From Nymphalis io (Eukaryota > Arthropoda > Insecta > Lepidoptera > Nymphalidae): DNA of 64,000 bases. The notes under the pieces are model-generated. The model saw nothing but the letters and a program-made list of their open reading frames with translations. It ran no database searches and was not told the DNA's origin. Shown here one piece after another: positions 23,437 through 34,585 of this stretch. The position numbers were made by a program, and so were the translations under genes. The stretch's first letter is position 1; each line of letters opens with the position of its first letter. The stretch covers positions 3,038,001 to 3,102,000 of the forward strand of contig NC_065893.1 of the NCBI RefSeq assembly GCF_905147045.1, in the 5' to 3' direction.

Positions 23437-23618
23437 CTATGGTAAAACCTCCGTACAGGGAGGTTAAAAAAAAGTAAAATAAATTTAAAGAAAAACTGTA
23501 ATACTTAGTAGGATCTGTACTCGCATTACGTTGCTAAGTATTAATCGTGTTATTCAAAGAAGGGATCCCGATCATTTTATTACTAAAAAATATTTTATTA
23601 CTGGAGATAGAACCAAAA

Positions 23619-23646
23619 AATATATATATATATATATATATATATG
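23619..23646. repeat. TA microsatellite
   Basis: About 13 TA units. It creates an IYIYIY run in the overlapping plus-strand open frame, which is not a gene. Confidence 0.9.
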
Positions 23647-23979
23647 AGTTTGTCGAACTTGTGTTATTAAAAAAAAATAGTCAAACTTTCTTGTCGAATG
23701 TGTATTTCAAAGTCTTCCGGAAAAACAAAACCAATATAATAAATATATCGTGTGGACTCCGTGAACCGAGAACGAACAGTGAACAAAGTTATTTCATTAC
23801 TTGAGCCCAACAAGGGTGACTGTACCAAAAAGTTTCATTACGTAACAGTCTTCGGAATTATAGGGTCCGTATTGACGTTTTCAGCTCTGTACCTAACTTG
23901 TGAATAAAAACTGGAAACTTTTTCTATAATTAAATTAATTTAAAAAAAATAAGAATTCCTATTTCAACTTCTTCTTGGG

Positions 23980-24365
23980 AGCACACTTGGGAACACCAAA
24001 CCGCTGTCGGCATCTCAGTCCATACAACTCAAAGGACAAAGGACTCGTGTTAACCTAGACTAGCAGTGATCCCTGAGGAGAACTCCGTCGAAGCAAACAC
24101 TCATCACTGGAGAGGTTGCGGATACCGTACATCGGAAATATCCCGAAGCCTCCCAGATCCGTCATTGCAAGAGTTTTAGTGGCTGCGATCCCACAAAACC
24201 AGGTTCCTCAGGGTTCATTACAGCCTCAATGCCAATTCCACAAAGAAAAAAACTAAATAGAAATTGACTAAATTGGAAAGTAGCAGCTGCTCGCCAAGTC
24301 AACAAAATCGAAGACCAGACTGTATGTCTGCCTTTGACCAGGAGTAGAACCCTAGTAACTTAAAA
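23980..24365. other. GC-richer unexplained block
   Basis: About 380 bp of near-coding base composition (for example GAACTCCGTCGAAGCAAACA and CGGAAATATCCCGAAGCCTC) with stops in every frame. Probably a decayed retrotransposon segment; no family recognised and no second copy in the window. Confidence 0.3.
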
Positions 24366-25279
24366 CAATAATAATATTTCATGAGAGTCCATCCCATTCT
24401 TACTCATAGGTTTGCTTTAGAATATGTTTTAAGGTCTATTGTGTTGATTCATCTCACTGTTACAATCGCTTTGTTACGTTGATCGGATAAGATTTCCTTG
24501 CAAACACTTTTCTTAAACAGATTGGCATTTGTGTGATACATACCTACTAGTTATTTTTACATAACCTTTAACCTTCTTGAATATCGAGAAAATGTAGTAT
24601 ATTTTAGGTGTCCTATATTTGGTGAATAAAGTTATTAAAAAAAATGCTTACAAAAATATCCTTTTAAAAAATTCGATAAAAATAAACAAACAAAAAGAAA
24701 AATGTTGAGCATAAAATTTTACACAACTTTTTGTGTAAAATTTTCTCTCGTCTCCTTAACTCTTTTGGCTGTTCTCAAAACTGACGGCGTCAGATGGGAG
24801 ATAACATAAAACTTACTGGTATTGATAAATAGTTTATAATACCCCATTTTAAGTTAAACCAAAAATTCAGCCAGTTAAGAAATTTCAATTTAAATGCTTG
24901 ATTAACTGGACTAATATACGAAATACCTTGAAAAAGTCTAACTAAAACATAATACACAAGCAATTGACTGATTGATTTGATTGAATTACTGGTGCAATAT
25001 TATTAAATTCAAATACAATTAATAAATAAATTTCGTCGCGTTATAAAGTTCAGTGTCAGCTAAATCACAAAGGCATCTAATTTATTTGTAACCACTCCCA
25101 CTGATTGTATCTACTCCAATATATATGACATTGGCGAAACGATATTGCAATGCCTGCCTTTATATTTTAAGTGATACTGGGGTTCTTGAACTACGGATTA
25201 TTTTTTTTAGCTTCTAGTTTGGATAAAAAAGAACTTTTTCTTAGATTTATAGCTGTGCTCCGTTAGAACGTTGAGCGAC
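24366..25279. other. AT-rich stretch with one hairpin
   Basis: Apart from the perfect inverted repeat at 24713-24744 I see no feature. Confidence 0.4.
24713..24744. repeat. Perfect 14-bp inverted repeat, 4-nt loop
   Basis: Arms AAAATTTTACACAA and TTGTGTAAAATTTT flank the loop CTTT. A short fold-back with no protein-coding context. Confidence 0.85.
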
Positions 25280-25345
25280 TTGTGGGTGAGTGTGTAAGTT
25301 AGCCAGTATAAATATTGGCATAAGGGACATGACTTCTTATAAAAA
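25280..25345 (+). repeat. S2 fragment
   Basis: GGGTGAGTGTGTAAGTTAGC then CATAAGGGACATGACTTCTT is a diverged piece of the S2 core. Confidence 0.5.
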
Positions 25346-25351
25346 TAAAAA

Positions 25352-25470
25352 AGGTGTTAGCAATCCCGTGCCTCGGAAAAGACTCAAAGTTGGTCCTGTG
25401 CCTGAATTTTTGCAAAACATGGTAAAGCGATCGGGTCTACTACCATAGTCCTTTAGCCGTTGAATGAGCC
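25352..25470 (+). repeat. S4 SINE fragment, long form
   Basis: CAATCCCGTGCCTCGGAAAA and TTGGTCCTGTGCCTGAATTT match the central segment present in the long S4 copy at 44135. Later blocks are diverged. Confidence 0.5.
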
Positions 25471-26964
25471 TACTAAGAAAACAAAACAATATAAAATGTT
25501 GACGTTTGACGGTAGAACGTCTAATGAATATGCGGTTCCCATACAGATCTCTATTAATATTAATTGTATTTGTCTCATAAAAAAACAGATAGATGGTATA
25601 ATAAAAAAAAAGGGAGGCACTTATTACCTCTACGTTTAAAATGTAATAAAAACATAAATAAGCTTAAACCGAGCTATTCTTTCAAATTAAATACTTCAAT
25701 TCAATTTCTCTTCTCAAAAATAATTAAAGAGATTTTCACGATAGAAAAAACAAATCAAATCTTATACTTATTGAGTAAACAATAAACTTGCCCGACTATG
25801 AAATGTTTTATTAAGACGTACTTCGTTGTGACATAAATAAAGTAATATTTGCTAGACACTGCTTTCGAAAAGGATGGTTTTTTATAACAAATTCATTCAA
25901 TCAATTAAATATACAACTGATACTCCTTCATGATAAGAAGGTAGACTTTTGAAGCCAGTGTGATCGTGTATTATCTGTGTATACATTAAATCATAAAAAA
26001 TAATTGTTTTGCCGTGCCCTTTTACAGTATTAAATTTGTTTTGTAAGTTATTTCTTGCAAATTCAAGAACAAAAAATATTTATCTACTCTGTAATCAAAA
26101 TATAATTAATACAATTTAAAAACATTTCCCCTTTGTAGTTCTACAAATACATACCACAACACTTAAAACTATAATATTGATAAAGTCAGACAGAAGTTTA
26201 TTGTAGCCACTATCTGGCTCCATGAGAAAACAGTGCTCACAGTTAGAAGAAGACGCATATATGTCTCGTTGTTTTGCCTAATACTACATAATCGTTAGAA
26301 AGTAAGATAACATACGGGACAAAGGCTAGGTCGGATGTCACTCTTTTATATTGTCTTTCTTGGATGTATGAAAAGAAATAGGGCACTTTCAGATCTGACA
26401 ACGTAGTTGAGAAAATTGGAACAGGGTTACTACATAAAGAAGTTTTTTTTTAATAAAACGGCTGGGTTATTTTAAGTATAAGAAGATATCGTACCAAATA
26501 TCAAGTTATTTTTACACTTTGGTGTGTGAAAATAATATTTATTTAAGACCTTTAACGACAACTTAGCAGCGCGATATCAATATGAGTTATAACAATGAAC
26601 GGTTGATGAGAAATAACTATATTTACTTCTATTAAATAATATTACAAAATAATATTTAAATAGACCAGAAGAGCAATTAATTTTTGAGTCTACAAGATCG
26701 TCTGCCCGATAACTACTCCCGCTATTGTTGAAAAGTTCTTAACGATTCGAACATCAGACGAGATTGAAATTTCATCTTATTGTAACCTTAGACCAGTAAA
26801 TTTAATAATAATCATTCTACGAGATTTTATTATCTGTCGTTAGACCACAGTTTACAAATTTGGTGTAACCAAAGATTATAAAGTGTAAAAAGTTTCATTT
26901 AATTGTTTTTCCAAAGATATTTTGTTGACTTGCAACAAAAGTTAGAGAATATCTTCTCGATGGT
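25471..26964. other. AT-rich stretch, nothing recognised
   Basis: The plus-strand frame at 25564-25785 is Lys/Asn/Ile-rich with no support. No repeat family seen. Confidence 0.4.
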
Positions 26965-27020
26965 GGGTGAGTGAGCCAGTGTAGCTAGAGGGACACTGGC
27001 TCACTCTTTTGGCGGTGGTT
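26965..27020. repeat. S2 fold-back: 14-bp perfect inverted repeat
   Basis: The S2 core phrase GAGTGAGCCAGTGT (26969-26982) is followed after 10 nt by its exact reverse complement ACACTGGCTCACTC (26993-27006). Two S2 fragments in opposite orientation appear fused here. Confidence 0.7.
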
Positions 27021-27060
27021 AGCACCAATCAATGAATGGTCAAGTGATGGATTTATGTTA

Positions 27061-27120
27061 ATAATTATTCATCTCGTGCTTAACGATGAAACGAAAAATC
27101 TTAAGGTTACCTGCATATGC
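27061..27120 (+). repeat. S1 fragment
   Basis: ATTCATCTCGTGCTTAACGA then GGTTACCTGCATATGC is a diverged piece of the S1 middle block. Confidence 0.45.
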
Positions 27121-27125
27121 TTATA

Positions 27126-27150
27126 GTATATATATATATATATATATACT
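27126..27150. repeat. TA microsatellite
   Basis: About 11 TA units directly after the S1 fragment. Confidence 0.85.
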
Positions 27151-27454
27151 AAGATACTATAAGAGTTAGTTGTTAAATTTTGTTATACATAAAATCTACT
27201 ATATAAAAAATAATATTGCGTGTTTTATTACCAAGGGCAAGAAAGTCTGCAATACAATGCGGATTTTCTAGCAAGTGACAATGATATATCTACTTTACCA
27301 TATAATTATAAAGTCGTATAAAGTGTTGCTTTAGTAAATACATTTCACTTTATAAGCTCAGCGTTAGTTAAGTTTTACAATTATTCTTTTGAATTAAGTA
27401 TATTTTTTTTACACTTATAGAAAAATGTTGTATCTGAAACTATATTTATTTCTA

Positions 27455-27655
27455 TATTTATAATATAAATGCGAAAGTAACTCTGTCTGTCTAATACGCT
27501 TTCACGGATAAACCACTGAACCGATTTTGATAGAATTTGTTTGTTTTACACATACAAGCGCTTGACCGTTGACTTGCCTGATCTTAAGCATAGTCACGGT
27601 AATACCCACTCCTCTTTACCTAATACCCGGTCGAAGCAAAGGGAGAAAACTAGTT
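27455..27655 (+). repeat. Family E repeat, with repeat F inside
   Basis: TTTATAATATAAATGCGAAA, GTAACTCTGTCTGTCTAATA, CGCTTTCACGGATAAACCAC and TGAACCGATTTTGATAG, ending GGAGAAAACTAGTTTTT. The same phrases occur in reverse at 61088-61256. At 27550-27596 it holds the reverse complement of repeat F (2990-3060). Confidence 0.75.
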
Positions 27656-28583
27656 TTTTAACCTTATTAATATAATATAATATTTATAATTTTTCCTCTG
27701 TTGCGTCAATAGTAACATTTGGAGCATTAAATTGGTAATTAAAAATATACTATAGAAATACATTATTGCATACATTTTATATTGAAACTTAATTATGCGA
27801 CCTTTCAGACAGTGGCGCTAAGTTATATTTATTATATTAAACGACGTAAATAACTTCAATGGTACACTTGAACAGAATCCAGCTTAATCGTCGTAGTGGG
27901 ATTGACTGACACATGAAAACTTTTTTCGCATTTATAATATGAAACATATGTTATAAATCGCATATACGTTTAAATTAATTTAACAACGATGACGCCATTT
28001 TGATTTGTGACGTTAACGATTTGATTCATAAGCCGTGTTTACAATTTTATATCGAACATTATTTAATATATACCATTATAGATCATACTTATTATTTAAA
28101 CTTAAATATTTAAATTTTAATAATAAAGTGAAAATATAGATACAATTTATGATGATCAAAGATAAAATTATAATATTTGATGAAAATAGTAATGTAATGA
28201 TTCCGACAGAGTTGAAAAAGCCCATAATAATATCAAGGTAACAGTTAACTCGATTATTTTTTGTTTCTTAATCCTTTACCTGAGCTGTTCAATAGCGCGT
28301 ATGGAGTCGAGAGATCAACCAGCCATTCTATAATTCCTATATATGTCACTTCTCATATCTGTCCCCTCGCAAGAACCCTAACATATTCGTGTTATGAGTG
28401 ATAACAAGCCTACAAAACCTACAAAATATCCCGTATTAATCAATAATTTTTGACATATATATTGTATCCATATTAAGTAAATTATATTTTAGGCTTTATG
28501 TAATATCCGTTTCACAAAAGACAATTTATTTCTATGACGATAAGTTTTATTAAACAAAATGGCGATGTCAAATAAAGAAACAG

Positions 28584-28603
28584 AAACACGTGTCCACGTG
28601 TTT
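28584..28603. promoter_or_regulatory. Tandem CACGTG E-boxes
   Basis: AAACACGTGTCCACGTGTTT contains two CACGTG hexamers two bases apart, with the whole site an inverted repeat around TC. CACGTG is the canonical E-box bound by bHLH-PAS factors such as CLOCK:CYCLE; whether this one is used is unknown. Confidence 0.35.
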
Positions 28604-30270
28604 TTTAAAAGGATTACAAGAATACACTCTCAATCTTTTTACAACAGAGAATGTTAGAATCTCTTTAGTAAAACGTGACAATAATATTAAGTTGAAGAAC
28701 GTCTTGTAATGTAAACGCGTTACTTTACTTTAATAAAAGTATAGTTTAATAATTGAATTACAAAATATATAAACAAAACGTAAATACTTTACTTTTGTCG
28801 AGAAGTACTTATTGAAGCCTTTGCCAATTTATAAATAACAATGTTTAAATTATTTTATAATATCCAATATGAATCCTGCGTAGATATTAGATTAAAAGGG
28901 CGTCTGGTCGTTATAATATGCTTATCTCCTTTAATGGAGTCTTCCAGCTCATTAAAATGGACGCTGTGTAGCAATGATGGGAGCTATTACTGAATATTGA
29001 GCATGATCATTACCAATTACTGCAATAATGACGACACACTAATTTGCAAACTCATTGAAGAGACATGAATACCTGCTTCAATCTTTTGATTATTTTTTAA
29101 TTCAATGCGAGATACAGGTATAATGAAGTAACAACGTACATAATATACATATATAACGTGACGTTTTCTTAATGATTATTTATTTATCGATAAAAGCAAA
29201 CAACAAAAAATTATGTCAATATACTACAATGCTACAACTATTGTAATACTAACTTTATACTTAAATTAATGAAGTTAGATAGAAATAATAAAATGAAAAT
29301 ATCACAATTAAACTTAAAGGTTAATAACTGTAATAATACTCATACGTCTATATAAGGATTGATTTGTGCGTTGTTAAAAATATAAATAATAAATTATGTT
29401 CTACATAAAAATAGATGTGCAGCTGTCAAGTGAAAGAAAAGATAGCTCCATTATATACATTCAATTAAAAAACATTTACAAATAAATATATAAAGCTTTT
29501 TTTTCAGTTCCATTTAATTGACTAAATATTGAATATTTTTAGAATTATAATAATAGTAATTAATTGATTAACTAAATAAATTTTAGACTGTCAAATAAAC
29601 CCGATCACTCATTAATAGTAATCATTTTTTTCAAATTGTTAGTACGCTATCAAAGCAGTCTTAATGACATTGTCCTAATTGGGTACATAAAAATTGGTAT
29701 GGCAATCGTTTGAACGGACCAGTTAATGTGCTTCAATGAGATCTAGTGACGAATTAATAGAGTTATACTCCACAAACAAAAAAAAAATGCTACTTTACAG
29801 CTTAAACAGTGTCGAATAATCATTAATCTCAAGAGATATATACAAACGTCCATTTTTGAATATAAGTTTTTTGATTTTATGCAAAATATTTCTTATTTAT
29901 ATAATTTTTGATTAGGAATTTAGTAAATTATCAGTCTATGAAAGGGCGCCCTTTTAATTAAACTACCCTTTCGTACCACTATCTTAATATTTGGTCTCTA
30001 AATGACAAGGGTCTGCCTTTTATCTAGGACAACTATTACATTGATGAAATTAATATAACAAATGAAAGTATGCCTAATAATCTTTTACAATATATAATTG
30101 TAAAAGAATAACTGACAGTTGAACCGCTAAAAGCGCTAGTTATAAATATATATATGGACAAAACCACATCTTTTCAAAGTGCGACCTTTTTAGTATTTGT
30201 TGCATTTTACAAAGCGCAGAGCGCATAATATGGTTATATATTCTTGTTTAACACATAAACATTTTTACAA

Positions 30271-30312
30271 CATCCATTTATACAGTTAATGACAAAGCTG
30301 TATAAATGGATG
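30271..30312. repeat. Perfect 15-bp inverted repeat
   Basis: Arms CATCCATTTATACAG and CTGTATAAATGGATG are separated by 12 nt. No matching element elsewhere in the window. Confidence 0.85.
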
Positions 30313-31202
30313 CCTTTCTGTTTTATTTTTTTAAAAAAAAAGAACATCAATTTCTTTACCTTTATTCCATTTCCCCTCTCAAACAAAGCGTAAAGCTTGG
30401 CGTGTATACGACATTAGCCCCAGGCGGGATTGAATCAACTTTCTTTGACATCGGTAATCCTATTACTCTGTACAAGATTATATAAAAAGCCTTCGATATA
30501 CCTAAATATCCATATAGAATTCTTAAAGGTAATTGTAAATAATTAGCTACTACACTTTAATTAGTAAAAGAAAGTAGGTAACTGTTTCGGTTCATATCGG
30601 ATTTTACGATATGGATATTGGATACAACTCCACGGGTTTTTCATTGTTAATTTATTTGAATAAATGAGGATTCAAAATTGCTCGCCTACTTGAATTAAGT
30701 ATTTTAATTGATAAACATTTGAGTGGTTGAGACTTTGAAAAAGAGTGTCTCAAGTCAAAGAATATTTTAATAATTTTGTTTTTTCGATTTAACAACTCCC
30801 TGTTATCTATTGACACGCGACCTTTTAAGCGTCGAAGTGGAAACGGACTTTATTTAGTGGAAACTTGTGTAATCTTAAGATAACAGTAAAATACTGTTAA
30901 AAAAAAAAACAAATTTTGATCTTAATATTGTTTTAATTGATATAAACTTATATTTTTTTTGTATTCAATTAAAAAGTACTAAATACGATACGATTTCTTT
31001 GGAATGTACATACACTAAAATATTTTTTTGTTTTTCTTAAAAAAAACTTAATTGTATATAAAAAAAATTATTGTATAATAACGTTGTATTCACTTAGAAT
31101 AATTACTTATTTTCAAATTACTAAATAATTCATTCTAGTCTTATCGTTAATTTTATTCAGTATATAAGACAAAAAAAAGGCCATCGTTAAACGGGTTCAT
31201 TA

Positions 31203-31263
31203 CAGTAACAGCCTGTAAATGTCCCACTGCTGGGCTAAGGCCTCCTCTCCCTTTTTTTTTTAG
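31203..31263 (-). repeat. S1 SINE tail fragment
   Basis: CAGTAACAGCCTGTAAATGT through GGGCTAAGGCCTCCTCTCCC and a T-run, then homology stops. Truncated to the 3' end. Confidence 0.85.
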
Positions 31264-31311
31264 GAGATTCATTAATGTTGAAATAAGTAATAAAGCTTAT
31301 TTATAAACTTT

Positions 31312-31412
31312 ATTACATTTTGGGGAGTCCCATGCTACTCGGGATACCGGTCTTTGCGGAGGGCCGGCTTAAGCCTCCGCGGGTCTGAATATGCCCTTAT
31401 CTTTAAGATGTC
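31312..31412. mobile_element. Probable retrotransposon fragment
   Basis: GC-rich segment with GGGGAGTCCCATGCTACTCG, GGATACCGGTCTTTGCGGAG and TTAAGCCTCCGCGGGTCTGA. It resembles a phrase common in lepidopteran dispersed repeats, but there is no second copy in this window. Confidence 0.4.
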
Positions 31413-32203
31413 ATATTGTATGGACTTCAAAGTAATGAAAAGAAGGTGATAAAAAAAAATAGTAATTTTTAAATACACATTATATAGTAAAGCGTACCAA
31501 TTAAATCAATAAAATAACATAACTAACCATTATTTATATCATGATTAGAAATCAAGAAACGAAATATTAAGTAAAAGCGGATGAACTATTAATTATAAAA
31601 AGTTTTTTTTTTTTTTTTAATTTAATCGTAAAAAAAAGTTTGATAAAATAGAAGTAAAGAAGTCGAGTATTAACACCTTAGTCTTAATAATTTTCATCGG
31701 TCGATTAAAACTTTTTCAATTAATAAATTAAAAATTTATCTTCAAAATCGTTTATAAACAAAGCATAATTCTCAATACATTATTGTATAAATAACAAAAT
31801 GCGTGGTTTTTCGGTTGTTTGGAAGATAGGATGTGTGTACACATACATTTTATTTTATTAACAAAATCTTGTTTTTAATTAGTGAAAAAAGCAAGTAGTG
31901 AGTTTCTTATCCGTTCCTTTAAGTAAAATAGTTATTATGCAAATACTTCATTAATATAATGTCGGTGATCATTTCAACGATTACCATTAATGTTTATCAA
32001 TTTATTTTAAAAATCGAAGTAAGCGATTGCATAAAATCTTATATTTATATTAAGAATAAAAATCCTAATAAATATTAATGATTATATATTTCAATATAAT
32101 TAAAATTTATTAATAGTTCTCCTTAATTACAAACGGCTTACTCTAGCGATTTAATTATCAATGTACATATTGATAATTTACATAAGTTTATTTATTTATA
32201 TAG
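31413..32203. other. AT-rich stretch, nothing recognised
   Basis: A run of about 16 T near 31603-31618 is the only local feature. Confidence 0.4.
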
Positions 32204-32346
32204 AATACGTAGGTGGAAGAGCAAATGGGCCACCAATCTTGGGAACTAAGATGTCATGTCCCATGTGCCTGTAACACTGGCTCACTCACCCTTCAAACCG
32301 GAACAATACCAAATACTGCTGTTTTGTGGTAGAATATCTGGTGAGT
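32204..32346 (-). repeat. S2 element with internal deletion
   Basis: GAGCAAATGGGCCACCAATC jumps directly into CTTGGGAACTAAGATGTCAT, deleting about 90 bp of the usual sequence, then runs through GGCTCACTCACCCTTCAAAC to ATCTGGTGAGTG. Confidence 0.8.
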
Positions 32347-32866
32347 GTCAGTCAGTTATTCCATGTCATTAGTAAGTATATTTATACTAATTAATTCACC
32401 AATAAACAAATTGTGTGAAATCCTTAGCGCAGACCGCATTTTGTACAAACCATTTATTTTATTTTTGCACATAACACTATTTTTATTTCACTCTTCATGA
32501 ACAATAATGTATTTATAATGAACTAATTAAAATTTCTAAAAACATGCGATGGCCCTTATATGTTTTGTTACTACAACGCATACATAAAAATTAATATTAT
32601 AATAAGCCTCTTAACTCTCGAAATCCTATTAAGTATCGGACGAGCATTCTCTAAACATACTTGACCGTGTTCAACATTGATTCATTATATGACTACTGAA
32701 GCCTTACCGCCGGTTTGCCCTTCAGATTCCAGAACCTTCTTCATAAAACTTTCATAATTAGATATATTAATTGTCTATTAATTGGTATTTTGTTGGTCAA
32801 TATAACTAATTAATTGTCTTAGTTGAAATATTTCAAACAAAGTGTGAACGTTTGATTGGATGTATT
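32347..32866. other. AT-rich stretch, nothing recognised
   Basis: No repeat family or supported open frame was seen. Confidence 0.4.
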
Positions 32867-33465
32867 GTAACAGCCTGTGTATATCCCACTGCCGGACTAA
32901 GGCCTACTCTACCTTTTTGAGGAGAAGCTTTGGAGCTTATTCCACCACGCTACTCCAATGCGGGTTAGTGGAATACACATGTGGCAGAATTTTAGTGAAA
33001 TTGGACACATGCAGGTTTCCTCACGATGTTTTCCTTCACTATCAATCACATGAAGATGAATTATAATCACAAATTTATACTGGTGGTAGGGCTTTGTGCA
33101 AGCTCGTCTGGGTAGGTACCACCCACTCATCAGATATTCTACCGCAAAACAGCAATACTTGATATTGTTGTGTTCCGGTTTGAAGGGTGAGTGAGCCAGT
33201 GAAATTACAGGCACAAGGGACATAAAATCTTAGTTCCCAAGGTTGGTGGCGCATTGGATATGTAAGCGATGGTTGACATTTCTTACAATGCCAATGTCTA
33301 AGAGCGTTGGTGACCACTTACCATCAGGTGGCCCATATGCTCGTCCGCCTTCCTATTCTATATAAAAAAAAAAAAAACAAATTAAGCACATCAAAATTCA
33401 GTGGTGCTTGGTTTGAACCCACGATTATCGGTTAAGATTCACGCGTTCTTACCACTGGGCCATCT
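32867..33465 (-). repeat. S1 SINE interrupted by an S2 insertion
   Basis: Reversed S1 in two pieces: tail and middle at 32867-33075 and head at 33376-33465 (GTTTGAACCCACGATTATCG). The pieces meet at ACAAATT, which is present at both edges of the inserted S2 (33069-33075 and 33376-33382). The 104-codon and 80-codon minus-strand open frames here are SINE read-through. Confidence 0.93.
33076..33376 (+). repeat. S2 element, full length, nested in S1
   Basis: Complete sense S2: 5' CTGGTGGTAGGGCTTTGTGC (A-box-like TGGTGGTAGGG), GTCTGGGTAGGTACCACCCA, GGTTTGAAGGG (B-box-like), and 3' CGTCCGCCTTCCTATTCTAT plus about 14 A. It differs from the copy at 52052 at about three sites, so it is recent. The A-tail and 7-bp duplication indicate LINE-type retrotransposition. 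Confidence 0.95.
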
Positions 33466-33925
33466 ATAGTTATAACAGTTGTTATTTTAGAACATAATGC
33501 TATTAATAGAATACAGTGAAGCATTCAGTAATAATGAAATATAATACAAATTTTTATTACGTATTCGTACGTAGAACTTGATTATCTATAAATATGACAA
33601 TAATAATTTAAGCCGAAAGCAAGAATAATTTAAGCTAATCTTTTGAAGAACATGAATAAATAAATAATAAGATCCTGTCTACATTAAATATTCAAATATT
33701 CGATCGAAATTAATTCAAATCCTAGACAAACATCACTGAATTTGTGTGTGTTTAATTTGCATTATTCATATTGTGCTTGGCATGTGTTATATGGAATTGC
33801 AACACGCGTGTCCACCAACCCGCATTAAAGCGGCGTGACGGAATAAGCTCATTACATTAGATAGCAAGACAAACAAAAACTTCCTTCCGGTGCCAATATA
33901 AACTTTATATTATGTTAATTTTACA
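33466..33925. other. AT-rich stretch with an S1 scrap
   Basis: 33811-33850 (CCACCAACCCGCATTAAAGC then GGCGTGACGGAATAAGCTC) is a short sense fragment of S1. Nothing else is recognised. Confidence 0.55.
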
Positions 33926-34122
33926 ATACAACCACCCATTCATAATATATATTTTACCGCCAAACAGCAAAACTTAGTTTTATTATTTTCCGGTTGGACG
34001 GCTGAGTGAGGCAGTGTAATAAACACGTGGGACTTAACAAGATTTTAGACACTAAGAAGTTAGTAAGGTTGGTGGCGTATTGGTGATGTAAGAAATGGTT
34101 AATGTGTGCAGGTGGCACTGTA
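33926..34122 (+). repeat. S2 element, diverged
   Basis: CCGCCAAACAGCAAAACTTA, GGCTGAGTGAGGCAGTGTAA and AAGGTTGGTGGCGTATTGGT follow S2 order; both ends are lost. Confidence 0.75.
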
Positions 34123-34453
34123 AGAAATATATCCTTTTCCCAATGTGTCAATTTATTTAAAAAAAAAACTATTTAAAGCTCAAAATACGCAACTATATAT
34201 TAGAAGTAAGCAACAGCTTAAATGCAAACTTTCACCATAACGACATGAAATATAAAACGCTAGAAATCCCATTTTTCGTTCAAAACAAATCTAAATTTGG
34301 ACAAAAGCTAGGCTACTCATCTCGCTCTCGCACTTGTATATTTATAATTTTATCTCGCTTTATTATTACAAAATAATCAAATATAAACATATAAAAATAT
34401 TTAAGAAATAATAAAGGTAAAATGAAGTAGAATGTTATTTATTTTGATAATGA

Positions 34454-34585
34454 AAATATTCTGGGACATTATTCACACACGGCCATGTGATCGCAAACTA
34501 AGCAGAGCTTGTACTATGGAAACCAGACAACTGATACAAATACTACTTTTCTTTTGTAAATACATACTTATATAGATAAGGATTA
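34454..34585 (-). repeat. S3 SINE, 5'-truncated
   Basis: CTGGGACATTATTCACACAC, GGCCATGTGATCGCAAACTA and GCAGAGCTTGTACTATGGAA, ending after TTTTGTAAATACATACTTAT. The tRNA-like head is absent. Confidence 0.85.

Larger units (their letters stand above)
27656..31202. other. Repeat-poor AT-rich desert
   Basis: The longest stretch (about 3.5 kb) with no recognised SINE and no long open frame. It holds a paired E-box at 28587-28600, a palindrome near 29943 (AAAGGGCGCCCTTT) and a hairpin at 30271-30312. Confidence 0.5.
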
